Assembly: GCA_038239195.1 (NCBI GenBank)
Contig: JBBSEZ010000154.1
Coordinates: 1-20,394 of the forward strand
Direction of reading: 5' to 3'
Source: JBBSEZ01 sp038239195
GTDB lineage: Bacteria > Planctomycetota > Planctomycetia > Gemmatales > Gemmataceae
DNA: 20,394 nucleotides
Shown: piece after piece, positions 1 to 7,856 of the stretch
Numbering within the stretch: position 1 is the first letter of the stretch
Layout: each line of letters starts with the position of its first letter
Position numbers and translations under genes: made by a program
Notes under the pieces: model-generated
The model's database searches: none
Seen by the model: only the letters and a program-made list of their open reading frames with translations
Told to the model about the DNA's origin: nothing

Positions 1-100
1 CGCCGCGGGGGGGCGGCCCCGGCGGCCCGGCGGGTTGTGCGGGGCGGGGGGGGGCGCCCCCCCCCGCAAACCCCCCGGCGGCTCGCCGTTGCGCGATGGC
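1..100. other. Non-coding GC-extreme stretch downstream of nuoM
   Basis: No gene is visible here. The stretch is almost pure G and C and includes runs of nine G and nine C. It lies immediately downstream of the nuoM stop codon, where nuoN would normally start within a few tens of bases in the same direction. No minus-strand start for NuoN is seen before the window edge, so nuoN, if linked, begins outside the window. The low complexity could be natural or could be a poor-quality contig end. Confidence 0.5.
44..67. terminator. Perfect G9-CG-C9 palindrome after nuoM
   Basis: Nine G, then CG, then nine C, flanked by GC on both sides, form a 24-base perfect palindrome 34 bases beyond the nuoM stop. 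It could act as a very stable hairpin ending or attenuating the nuo transcript. There is no T-run on the minus-strand side, so it is not a classical intrinsic terminator. A sequencing or assembly artefact is also possible in such a homopolymer-rich tract. Confidence 0.25.
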
Positions 101-2407
101 CTACTTGAGGCTCGCCAGCGTATCGACGAGGTTCGTGACGCTCGGCTCCATCCAGTTGAGCAGCAGGGCCGGCGCCACGCCGAGCACCACCGACAGCACC
201 ACCAGCGGAATGATGCACGACAGCTCCGGCACCGTGACGTCGGGGTAGTTCTTGTACGTCGGGTTGGTGCCCATGAAGACGCGCTGGAGCGTCCACAGGA
301 TGTAGGCCGCCGTGAGCACGACCGTCAGGGCCGAGAGGATGGCGAACAGCTTCCCGACCCAGGCGGCGCCGTCCGGCGCGAAGCTCCACGTCGAGAGCAC
401 CACCATGAACTCGCCCACGAAGCCGCACATGCCCGGCAGGCCCATCGCGGCGAAGAAGATGACGGCGCTGATCCCGCCGTAGAGCGGCATCGGTTCGTAC
501 AGGCCGCGGAAGTTGTCGAGGTTGCGGTGGTGGGCCCGGTCGTAGATCACGCCGACGCAGAAGAACATGCCCGCCGAGGTGATGCCGTGGGCGATCATCT
601 GGAACATCGCCCCGTTCATTCCCCAGGCCCAGTAGGCGCGGTTCTCCGGGGAGGACCACACGGCGATGCCCAGGATCACGTAGCCCATGTGGCTGACCGA
701 GCTGTAGGCGACCAGCTTCTTGAAGTCGGTCTGCGCCATCGCGGCGAAGGCGCCGTAGACGATGTTGATGACGCCGAACAGCGCCACCCACAGCGCCAGT
801 TGCTCGGCCGCCCACGGACAAATGGGATAGGCGATGCGGATGATGCCGTACCCGCCCAGCTTGAGCAGCACCCCGGCCAGGATCATGCTGATCGGCGTGG
901 GCGCCTCGACGTGGGCATCGGGGAGCCAGGTGTGGAAGGGAAACACCGGCACCTTGATGGCGAAGCCGATGAAGAGGAGCACGAACATCGTGTACTGGAA
1001 GGCCGGAGTGAAGAACGGCTGTTTGAGCCGCCCGGACACCCCTTCGCGCGTGGCCGCGAGGTTGTCCTGGGCGCGCTGGAGCCCGCTCCGGGCGTCCTCG
1101 AAGTAGGCGACCGCCGTGACCGACTTGAGCTCGCCCTGGATCGCCTCGGCGTCCCGCTTCTTCTGTTCCTGCTCCAGCGCCGTCAGGTCGCCCTTGGCGT
1201 TCGCAAGCCTGGCGCGGGCCGCCGCAGCCGCTTGCTTTGCCTTCTCGACCTCCTCGCGGGCGCGTCCCGCCGGGGCCTTGTGAAGGTCGAGCTTGTCCTT
1301 GGCGGTGGCGACGGCGGCCTCGGCCCGCTTGAGGCTGGGGACGCTGGCGGGCAAGGCGCCCTCTCCGTCGCGGTTGCGCAACACCTCGAGGGCGGTCCGG
1401 CCGACGCGGGCGAGCAGCACGAGGTCGAACGAGTTGACGACGACGCCTTGCTTGGCCTTCTCCACGGCGGTCGCGGCCTGGCGCTCGGCGGCGGCCGCCT
1501 GGCGAAAGGCCGCCAACTCGGCCCGCGCCTCCTTGAGCGTGGTCTTCGCGTCCTTGGCCTTGGTCTCCAGGCTCGCCTGGGCCGCGTTGCGCGCCGTCCG
1601 CGCCTTGTTGTGCGCCTCCACCTTTTCCTTGACGGCGGGGACGTTGGAGCGCTCGACCTCCTTTTGCAATGCCGACCCGCTGACGAAGTCGTGGACGTCG
1701 GTGAAGTAGAAGCCGAGCAGCGCGATCAGGATGAGGACGCTGCCCAGGAGCGTGTAGAGGAAGAACTTCACGGCGGCGTATTCGCGCCGCGGCCCGCCCC
1801 AGACGCCGATGAGGAAGTACATCGGCAGGAGCATCACTTCCCAGAAGATGTAGAAGAGGAAGAAGTCGAGCGCCAGGAAGGTGCCCAACATGCCCGTCTC
1901 GAGGATCAGAAAGAGCATGCAGTAGCCTTTGACGAACCGCTCCGTGCTCTCGTAGCGCTTGATGTTGAAGCTGGCGACCATCGCCAGGAAGCACAGCAGC
2001 GTCGTCAGCAGCACTAGCGGCATGCTGATGCCGTCCACGCCCAGGTAATAGTAGATGTTGAAGCGCTCGATCCACGGGTAGCGGGCCACCCAGTTGTCGC
2101 TCTTGGCGGGCCCGGCGTCGGCGGTCTCCGGGCTGACGGCCGCCCGGCCTTCGAGCTTCTCGGCGCGCCAGTCCAGCGACCCCTTCTTGCGCGCGGCGGT
2201 CGCGTCGCCGCTGACGTGGCGGTCGATGGTGTCGTTCTTGAAGTGGATGAACATGCCGATGCTGACGCCCAGCGTCAGGGCGGTGCCGGCCAGCGACCAC
2301 CAGCACATGGCCTGTTCCTTGCCGCGCGGGAACAGCAGCAACGCCAGCGCGAAGGCGCTGGGCAGGAACACGACCACCGACATCCAGAGCAGGTCTTCTT
2401 CAGCCAT
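101..2407 (-). CDS. nuoM: NADH-quinone oxidoreductase subunit M with long coiled-coil insertion
   Basis: This is an antiporter-like proton-pumping subunit of respiratory complex I in the inner membrane. The ATG at 2407 gives 768 residues, against about 500 usual for NuoM. Family signatures are intact: FWEVMLLPMYFLIG with the conserved Glu at residue 190, and KVPVFPFHTWLPDAHVEAPT with the channel Lys at 485, followed by SSVSHMGYV and the usual membrane helices. The excess lies in two places: residues ~57-110 (TM2-TM3 loop) and ~240-465 (TM6-TM7 loop). The second is Ala/Lys/Glu-rich with two heptad-like coiled-coil stretches (~250-320 and ~358-455). These flank SFDLVLLAR, which resembles the short loop of ordinary NuoM. 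The reading frame is unbroken. It is the last nuo gene in view, 112 bases after nuoL. The ribosome binding site is weak (GAGGT about 12 bases upstream). Confidence 0.95.
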   Translation of the reverse strand: MAEEDLLWMSVVVFLPSAFALALLLFPRGKEQAMCWWSLAGTALTLGVSIGMFIHFKNDTIDRHVSGDATAARKKGSLDWRAEKLEGRAAVSPETADAGPAKSDNWVARYPWIERFNIYYYLGVDGISMPLVLLTTLLCFLAMVASFNIKRYESTERFVKGYCMLFLILETGMLGTFLALDFFLFYIFWEVMLLPMYFLIGVWGGPRREYAAVKFFLYTLLGSVLILIALLGFYFTDVHDFVSGSALQKEVERSNVPAVKEKVEAHNKARTARNAAQASLETKAKDAKTTLKEARAELAAFRQAAAAERQAATAVEKAKQGVVVNSFDLVLLARVGRTALEVLRNRDGEGALPASVPSLKRAEAAVATAKDKLDLHKAPAGRAREEVEKAKQAAAAARARLANAKGDLTALEQEQKKRDAEAIQGELKSVTAVAYFEDARSGLQRAQDNLAATREGVSGRLKQPFFTPAFQYTMFVLLFIGFAIKVPVFPFHTWLPDAHVEAPTPISMILAGVLLKLGGYGIIRIAYPICPWAAEQLALWVALFGVINIVYGAFAAMAQTDFKKLVAYSSVSHMGYVILGIAVWSSPENRAYWAWGMNGAMFQMIAHGITSAGMFFCVGVIYDRAHHRNLDNFRGLYEPMPLYGGISAVIFFAAMGLPGMCGFVGEFMVVLSTWSFAPDGAAWVGKLFAILSALTVVLTAAYILWTLQRVFMGTNPTYKNYPDVTVPELSCIIPLVVLSVVLGVAPALLLNWMEPSVTNLVDTLASLK

Positions 2408-2424
2408 GGGAGGGGGCCTACCTC

Positions 2425-2502
2425 GTTTAGCCGCGGTTCGCATCACCGCGCGTTGCACACCCGAACGTGACGGTCGCGCGGTTATCCGAACCGCGGCTAA
2501 AC
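2425..2502. repeat. Inverted repeat between nuoL and nuoM
   Basis: A 16-base arm, GTTTAGCCGCGGTTCG at 2425-2440, is matched perfectly by its reverse complement at 2487-2502. Inside, a second pair, ACCGCGCG at 2445-2452 and CGCGCGGT at 2475-2482, extends the stem after a four-base mismatch. The structure fills most of the nuoL-nuoM gap. It could be a REP/MITE-like element or an mRNA processing or stability hairpin inside the operon. No other copy was seen in this window. Confidence 0.75.
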
Positions 2503-2519
2503 CGAACCACCGGAAGGAA

Positions 2520-5414
2520 TCATCCGCCCGCCGCCGCCTGCGCCAGGAAGTACGACAGCGCCACGAAGATGCCGACCGCCGCCAGCACCAGGAAAAGTAC
2601 GTAGTTGCGCAGGTAGCCCGTCTGCACGCCGCGCAGGCGGGCACCGACCGCCCAGACGGTGTCGCCGAACAGGTTGACCGACCAATCGACGAAGCCCGAG
2701 TCGAACTTGCCGCTCCACCTCGCCACGCGCACCGTCCCGCGCGCCACGGCGTGGAGGATGCCATCGATTCCGAGCAGGTCCACCTCCCGGCACCAGCGCC
2801 CGATCACCAGCACCGGCCGCACCAGCATCGCGCTATAGAGCTCGTCGAAGTACCACTTGTGTGCCAGGAAGGCGTGGACGCGCGGAAACTGCTCCTTCGC
2901 CTCGGCCGGGTCGAGCACGTGGTTGAAGTAGAGCAGGCTGGCGAAGATGAGCCCCAGCGCGACGACGCCGAGGGCCAGATAGCCTGCCAGGTCGTGGTAC
3001 GCGTGGGCCTGGTGCTCCACCGTCGCCTTGTGCTTCTTCGCGGCCGCCGGCTCCTTGGCCGCGCCCTCCTCGTGGTCGCCATGCCCCGCATGGCTCCCAC
3101 GTGAGTTCGCCCCGACCTCGCCGAAGTCCGCCTTGACGGAAAGCGGCTCGGAGAGAGAGAGCAGGTGAGAAGCGTGACTGGCCTTGGCGTCCCACACCGG
3201 CCAGCCCCAGCCGATCGCCACGCTGCACGTGGCGAGGGCGATGAGAGGCACCGTCATGGGCCAGGGCGATTCGTGGGCGTGTTCGTGGACGTGGTGGTCC
3301 TTCGGGGCGCCGGTGAAGGTCATGAACCACATCCGGAACATGTAGAACGTGGTGATCCCCGCCGTGGCCAGGGGCAGCAGGAACAGCAGCGCGTGCTCGG
3401 GGTGGACGCTCACGTAGCCGAGCGCCTGGGCAAGGATCGAGTCCTTGCTGTACCACCCGCTGAAGAACGGAATGCCCGCGATGGCCAGCACGCCCATGAG
3501 CATCGTCAGAGCGGTGATCTTCATCTTGTCGTAGAGCCCGCCCATCTTGGTCATTTCCTGCTCGTGATGGCAGCCGTAGATGACCGAGCCCGAGCCGAGG
3601 AAGAGCAGCGCCTTGAAGAAGGCGTGCGTCATCAGGTGGAACAGCCCCGCCACCCACCCGCCGATGCCCAGCGCCAACATCATGTAGCCGAGTTGGCTCA
3701 CCGTGGAGTAGGCGAGCACCTTCTTGATGTCGGTCATCACCACCGCGATGGTGGCCGCCACGAACAGGGTGATCCCGCCCACGTAGGCGATGACCAGCAG
3801 CACGTCGGGCGTGAAGAGCGGGTAGCAGCGGCCGACGAGGTAGACGCCGGCCGCCACCATCGTGGCGGCGTGGATGAGGGCGCTGACGGGCGTGGGGCCT
3901 TCCATCGCGTCGGGCAACCACACTTGCAGCGGGAACTGGGCCGACTTGCCGACGCAGCCGAGGAAGATGCCCAGCCCCGCGACGACGAGCAGCCAGTACG
4001 GCATCGCGCCGAACTCGTCGGGCTTGCGATCGGCGGGGAGGACGACCTTTCTCCCCTTGTGGGCGTTGTCGAAGTGTCCCTTCGCGCCCTCGTCCATGTT
4101 CGGCCTGGCGGGGAACAGCAGGACCATGTCGCCCTTGCCCGGCTCCATCGTCACCAGGCCGGGCTTTCCTCTCACCGTCTCGGGACTGCCGCGCACGATC
4201 TGCCCGGCAAGGTCGGCCTTGTTCCCGTGGGCGTCCTGTACCGGGTGACGCACCTGCTGGAAGATCCCCTCGAAGTTGAAAGTGCCGATGAACGACCACA
4301 CGATCAGCAGGCCGATGATGAAGCCGGCGTCTCCGACGCGGTTGGTGATGAACGCTTTGTTGGCCGCGTTGGCGGCGCTCTGGCGCTCGAAGTAGAAGCC
4401 AATGAGCAGGTAGGAGCAGACGCCGACCAGTTCCCAGCTCAGGAAGACCTGGAAGAGGTTGTCGGCCAGCACCAGGTTGAGCATGGAGAAGCAGAACAGC
4501 GACAGGTAGAGGAAGAACCGCCCGAACCGCCCGCGCCGCTTCAAATGGGCATGCGCGTGCGCTTCGTCGTGGATCGGGTCGTGATGCCCTTCGGCCTCGT
4601 GGCCCCAGTGCCCGGACGCATCGACCTGATGGTCCTCGACCTCCTCGCCTAGCTCCTCGCTCATGTAGCCCATCGAGAAGAGATGGATGAGCGTGGCGAT
4701 AAACGTCACCATGACGAACATCAGCGCCGACAGGTTATCGATGTAGAAGCCGAGCGAGAGGATGGTCCCGCGGCTGGGGTCGGCCATGCCGGCGGGCGAG
4801 ACGCGCAGCCATTCGCGCTGGCCCTTCCAGGCGGCGGTGCGGCGATCCTCCCAGCTCCCCAGGGCTCGCTTGATCTCCTTTTCCTGTGCCTCGGCAGCGG
4901 CGGCGGCCTTCTCCTTTGCGGCGTTCGCTGGCTTCGCCTCTTTGCGCAGCGCCGCGAGATCGGCCTCGCGCGCGGCGAGCCTGGTCTTGTCCTGCTTCCG
5001 CGCGGCCTCGACCTCTTCCTCGGCGGCGGCGACCTTGGTTTCGAGGCCTTCGGCCTTCCTACCAGCCGCCTCGGCGCGCGCCTCCAGGTCGTTCAGTTCG
5101 GCCCGAAGTTCCTTCACCGGGCCGGTGGTCCGGTGCTCGTACTCCCTCTGCTCTTTGTGGTAGAGGATGAAGCCCGTGAGGCTCAGCACGAACGAGCCGG
5201 CGATGGCGCTCAGGGCGACGTAGGCGGCGCCGCGCCCCCGCTTGTCGCCGCCGAGGAGGTTGTAGAGGGCGAGCCCCGCCGCCTGATCTCGGTAGCGGCG
5301 GCACAGACACCACGCGGAACTGGCCAGGAGGACCAGCACGAACGAGGCCAGGGGCAGCAGGGTGGCCGCGACGAAGAAGAGACCGGGACGGTTCTCGTAG
5401 ATTTCCCGCAACAT
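2520..5414 (-). CDS. nuoL: NADH-quinone oxidoreductase subunit L with several large loop insertions
   Basis: This is the distal antiporter-like proton-pumping subunit of complex I. It has 964 residues, against about 610-650 usual. Recognised core motifs are FLSWELVGVCSYLLIGFYF (Glu 328 in TM5), GKSAQFPLQVWLPDAMEGPT (Lys 490), SALIHAATMVAAGVYLV, and HLMTHAFFKALLFLGSGSV (Lys 601). The extra sequence is in four places: a coiled coil at ~98-205 between TM2 and TM3; a His/Asp/Glu-rich stretch at ~260-292 between TM3 and TM4; a hydrophilic insert at ~388-468 between TM6 and TM7; and a His/Ala/Lys-rich linker at ~745-806 before the final helices. The frame is intact and the C-terminal helix is present. 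The ATG at 5414 follows AAAGG with a six-base gap. It lies 113 bases after nuoK and 112 bases before nuoM. Confidence 0.95.
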   Translation of the reverse strand: MLREIYENRPGLFFVAATLLPLASFVLVLLASSAWCLCRRYRDQAAGLALYNLLGGDKRGRGAAYVALSAIAGSFVLSLTGFILYHKEQREYEHRTTGPVKELRAELNDLEARAEAAGRKAEGLETKVAAAEEEVEAARKQDKTRLAAREADLAALRKEAKPANAAKEKAAAAAEAQEKEIKRALGSWEDRRTAAWKGQREWLRVSPAGMADPSRGTILSLGFYIDNLSALMFVMVTFIATLIHLFSMGYMSEELGEEVEDHQVDASGHWGHEAEGHHDPIHDEAHAHAHLKRRGRFGRFFLYLSLFCFSMLNLVLADNLFQVFLSWELVGVCSYLLIGFYFERQSAANAANKAFITNRVGDAGFIIGLLIVWSFIGTFNFEGIFQQVRHPVQDAHGNKADLAGQIVRGSPETVRGKPGLVTMEPGKGDMVLLFPARPNMDEGAKGHFDNAHKGRKVVLPADRKPDEFGAMPYWLLVVAGLGIFLGCVGKSAQFPLQVWLPDAMEGPTPVSALIHAATMVAAGVYLVGRCYPLFTPDVLLVIAYVGGITLFVAATIAVVMTDIKKVLAYSTVSQLGYMMLALGIGGWVAGLFHLMTHAFFKALLFLGSGSVIYGCHHEQEMTKMGGLYDKMKITALTMLMGVLAIAGIPFFSGWYSKDSILAQALGYVSVHPEHALLFLLPLATAGITTFYMFRMWFMTFTGAPKDHHVHEHAHESPWPMTVPLIALATCSVAIGWGWPVWDAKASHASHLLSLSEPLSVKADFGEVGANSRGSHAGHGDHEEGAAKEPAAAKKHKATVEHQAHAYHDLAGYLALGVVALGLIFASLLYFNHVLDPAEAKEQFPRVHAFLAHKWYFDELYSAMLVRPVLVIGRWCREVDLLGIDGILHAVARGTVRVARWSGKFDSGFVDWSVNLFGDTVWAVGARLRGVQTGYLRNYVLFLVLAAVGIFVALSYFLAQAAAGG

Positions 5415-5430
5415 GGCGACCTTTCTTCAT

Positions 5431-5523
5431 TAGTTCTTAGTTCTTAGTTCTTAGTGCTTAGCAAAGAGGGCCCACGCCACGTTCTGTCTTTGCTAAGCAC
5501 TACGGACTAAGAACTAAGCACTA
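5431..5523. repeat. Inverted repeat built from TTAGTTC units, nuoK-nuoL gap
   Basis: Three tandem TAGTTCT-type units lead into GTGCTTAGCAAAGA (5454-5467). The perfect reverse complement of that arm lies at 5487-5500, followed by GACTAAGAACTAAGCAC, which mirrors the left tandem units imperfectly. The element is strikingly AT-rich for this genome and fills nearly all of the nuoK-nuoL gap. It may be an intergenic repeat family of planctomycetes or an RNA hairpin that tunes expression between operon genes. Confidence 0.75.
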
Positions 5524-5527
5524 AAGG

Positions 5528-5905
5528 CTAGCCCTTGAGCTCCTCGGCGGTATCGACGTCCACGGTCATGTGGTTGTTATAGAAGTTGAGCACGATGGCC
5601 AGCGCCACGGCCGCCTCCGCAGCCGCCAGCACGATCACGAAGAGCGCGAAGATCTGCCCTTCGACCTCGAAGACCGGGTTGAAATGGGCGAACGCCACGA
5701 AATTGACCGTGGAACCGTTGAGCACCAGTTCCACGCCCATCAGCACGCCGATGGCGTTGCGCTTGGTCGCCATGCACACCGCGCCACACGTGAACAGCAG
5801 CGCGCCCAGCAAGAGGTAGTGATTGAGGCCGATCGCCCACCCGGAATGGCCCGCCGCGTCGTCTGCGGCGAACACCAGCGTGGACAGCAAGGAGCTCGCG
5901 TTCAT
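5528..5905 (-). CDS. nuoK: NADH-quinone oxidoreductase subunit K
   Basis: This is a small three-helix membrane subunit of complex I in the proton-translocation path. It has 125 residues. The two conserved intramembrane glutamates are visible in GVLMGVELVLNGSTVNFVAF (Glu 59) and LAAAEAAVALAIVL (Glu 97). The usual NuoK begins near GLNHYLLLGALLF, so this protein has about 25 extra N-terminal residues. No internal Met offers a shorter start. Its ATG overlaps the nuoJ stop in the ATGA arrangement (5902-5905), implying translational coupling. Downstream, an inverted repeat separates it from nuoL. Confidence 0.95.
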   Translation of the reverse strand: MNASSLLSTLVFAADDAAGHSGWAIGLNHYLLLGALLFTCGAVCMATKRNAIGVLMGVELVLNGSTVNFVAFAHFNPVFEVEGQIFALFVIVLAAAEAAVALAIVLNFYNNHMTVDVDTAEELKG

Positions 5906-6516
5906 GAGCTGGCACCTCGGCGCTTCTTGGCGCGGGCGAGATAGGCGGCGCCGATCAAAACCACCAGGAGATGGACCGAGACGATTTCAAAAGGCAGCAA
6001 GTAAGCCATGCGCTCGCGCTGCCGACCGGACTTGCCGGGCGGCAGGCCGGTCATGTCGGCCTGGGCAGTGGCCCGCCGTTCGCCGAGCAACGCCACGCCG
6101 AGGTGCTTGCTGGCAATCAGTTCCCGTCCCTGCTCAGCCCCCTCGGCCCTGTGGGCCGCTTCCGGCGCGACCGGCGTGGCCAGCAGGCTGACGGCCAGCA
6201 CCCCGTAGAGCAGCAGGCCGACGGACAGGGCGATCAGCCACTCCGCCGCGCCGATCCGCATGTTGATGAACGGGCCCTGCGCGGTGAGCATGACGCCGAA
6301 GACCACCAGCACGAGGGTCCCGCCCACGTAGATGAGGAGCTGAGTGGCCCCGATGAAGTCGGCACCGAGCAGGAAAAAGATGCCCGCGGTGCCGGCCAGG
6401 GCGAACAGCAGCCAGGTGGCGGCGCGCACGATGTTCTGCGTGAGCACCATCGCGATGGCGCTGGCGCCGGTGAGGGCGGCCAGGATGTAGAACAAGGCGT
6501 TCGTCAGCACGTCCAT
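5902..6516 (-). CDS. nuoJ: NADH-quinone oxidoreductase subunit J
   Basis: This is a membrane subunit of complex I, 204 residues long. The hallmark third helix is present: FLLGADFIGATQLLIYVGG followed by TLVLVVFGVML, the conserved region that carries the pi-bulge in known structures. Five hydrophobic segments are seen. A charged loop of about 45 residues (~118-165), longer than in many homologues, precedes the last helix, and the protein ends in a basic tail. The ATG at 6516 has only a weak upstream GAGG. The stop overlaps the nuoK start. Upstream, where nuoI would normally sit, there are only 78 bases before the nuoH stop. Confidence 0.95.
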   Translation of the reverse strand: MDVLTNALFYILAALTGASAIAMVLTQNIVRAATWLLFALAGTAGIFFLLGADFIGATQLLIYVGGTLVLVVFGVMLTAQGPFINMRIGAAEWLIALSVGLLLYGVLAVSLLATPVAPEAAHRAEGAEQGRELIASKHLGVALLGERRATAQADMTGLPPGKSGRQRERMAYLLPFEIVSVHLLVVLIGAAYLARAKKRRGASS

Positions 6517-6530
6517 CGGTCACGGGCCTC

Positions 6531-6566
6531 GGCGAGCGGGGGGCGTTAGCCCCCTGTTGATGAGCC
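6531..6566. repeat. REP-like unit in the nuoH-nuoJ gap
   Basis: GGCGAGCGGGGGGCGTTAGC followed by CCCCTGTTG is closely similar to the two arms of the hairpin at 14413-14479. The core forms its own stem, GGGGGC-GTTA-GCCCCC (6539-6554). It sits exactly where nuoI would be in a standard operon. It is read as one unit of a dispersed planctomycete intergenic repeat. Confidence 0.65.
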
Positions 6567-6594
6567 GGCGGCGCCTGCCCCCGGAGCGTTTCCC

Positions 6595-7848
6595 TCACGG
6601 CTTGCCGGCCACGCCAGCGTCATTGGGGCGAGGCGGCGCGACGTTCAGCGCCCACGGGCTCGCCACCCCCGACACCGGCAACTTGCTCGGCGTGGTCACG
6701 ACCTTGAAGGCCAGCCATGCGAAGGCCGCGATGCACAGCGCGCTGAGCCCATAGGGGAAGTAGGGGCCGACGAGCGGGCGCACGGCCACTTCCCAGACGC
6801 TCACGCCCAGCAGCAGGACACAACTGATCGGCAGCAGATACTTCAGGCACGTCATCATCACCTGATCGATGCGCAGCCGCGGCAAGGTCCAGCGCACCCA
6901 CATCATTACGAAGACCAGCACCCAGGCCTTGAGGACGAAGACGTGCGCGTTGATGACGTTGCCCACGTTGAGCACCGGGTGGGGCCAGGAAAGCGCCCGG
7001 CTCAGCTCGAAGGGAACGAGCCCGCTGTTCCAGCCGCCGAGAAACAGGAGGATGGCAATGCCGCTGACGGCGAACATGGCGGCGTATTCGGCCATGAAGA
7101 AGAACGACCAGCGGAGCCCGCTGTATTCGGTGTGGAAGCCGGCGACCAGTTCGCTCTCCGCCTCGGCGAGGTCGAAGGGGGCGCGCTTGCACTGGGCGGT
7201 CGCGCAGGTGAAGTAGGTCCAGAAGGCGACGAACGTGAAGGGGTCGTGGAAGAGATACCAGTTCCAGAAAGCCCCGCCCTGGTTCAGCGCGATGCGGGTG
7301 AGGTCCATCGACCCGGCCACGATGACCGGCACGAGAACGCAGATGGCCATCGGCACCTCGTAGGACACCATCTGGGCGGCCTCGCGCATGCCGCCGAAGA
7401 GCGCCCACTTGCTGCCCGAGCCGTAGCCCGCGAGGATGATGCCGAAGACCTCGGTGGACATGACGGCGAGCATGAAGAAGACGCCCACGGAGAGCGACTT
7501 GGCGACCCAGCCGTCGGCGAAGGGCAGCGCGATGAAGGCGCCAAAGGCGCCGCAGAAGGCGATGTAGGGCCCCAGGCGGAAGAGCATGCTGTCGGCGTCG
7601 GTGGGGATGAGGTCTTCCTTGACCAGCAGTTTGAGCCCGTCGGCGAGAGTCTGGAGCCAGCCGAACTTCCCGCCGACGCGCGTGGGGCCGAGGCGATCCT
7701 GGATGCGCCCGGCGACCTTGCGTTCGAGCCAGATGAAGAAGACGGCCGAGGCCGCCACGAAGCCGACCAGGATGCTGGCCTGCAACACGGCGCTCAGCCC
7801 GCCCGCCCAAACGGAAGGCAGGCCCAGCCGGGAGAGGAGTTCGGACAC
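6595..7848 (-). CDS. nuoH: NADH-quinone oxidoreductase subunit H
   Basis: This is the membrane subunit of complex I that joins the arms and forms much of the quinone site. Signatures seen are WLERKVAGRIQDRLGPTRVG, LADGLKLLVKEDLIP, APFDLAEAESELVAGF, and HTEYSGLRWSFFFMAEYAAM. These are the conserved quinone-chamber and E-channel regions. Hydrophobic helices cover the rest. The chosen start is GTG at 7848 (417 residues), because GGAAGGGG lies eight bases upstream of it. A GTG at 7866 would add six residues but has no good ribosome binding site. nuoH is the first gene of this operon and is divergent from scpB, so nuoA-G must be encoded elsewhere. nuoI does not follow it. Confidence 0.94.
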   Translation of the reverse strand: MSELLSRLGLPSVWAGGLSAVLQASILVGFVAASAVFFIWLERKVAGRIQDRLGPTRVGGKFGWLQTLADGLKLLVKEDLIPTDADSMLFRLGPYIAFCGAFGAFIALPFADGWVAKSLSVGVFFMLAVMSTEVFGIILAGYGSGSKWALFGGMREAAQMVSYEVPMAICVLVPVIVAGSMDLTRIALNQGGAFWNWYLFHDPFTFVAFWTYFTCATAQCKRAPFDLAEAESELVAGFHTEYSGLRWSFFFMAEYAAMFAVSGIAILLFLGGWNSGLVPFELSRALSWPHPVLNVGNVINAHVFVLKAWVLVFVMMWVRWTLPRLRIDQVMMTCLKYLLPISCVLLLGVSVWEVAVRPLVGPYFPYGLSALCIAAFAWLAFKVVTTPSKLPVSGVASPWALNVAPPRPNDAGVAGKP

Positions 7849-7856
7849 GTCGCCAG

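Noticed and set aside
35..2017. 660-residue plus-strand frame opposite nuoM
   Set aside because: High-GC antisense shadow: Arg/His/Asp/Glu-rich without any domain, fully opposite a convincing NuoM.
3165..4652. 495-residue plus-strand frame opposite nuoL
   Set aside because: Same reason: composition typical of antisense of membrane-protein codons, no motif, no start context.
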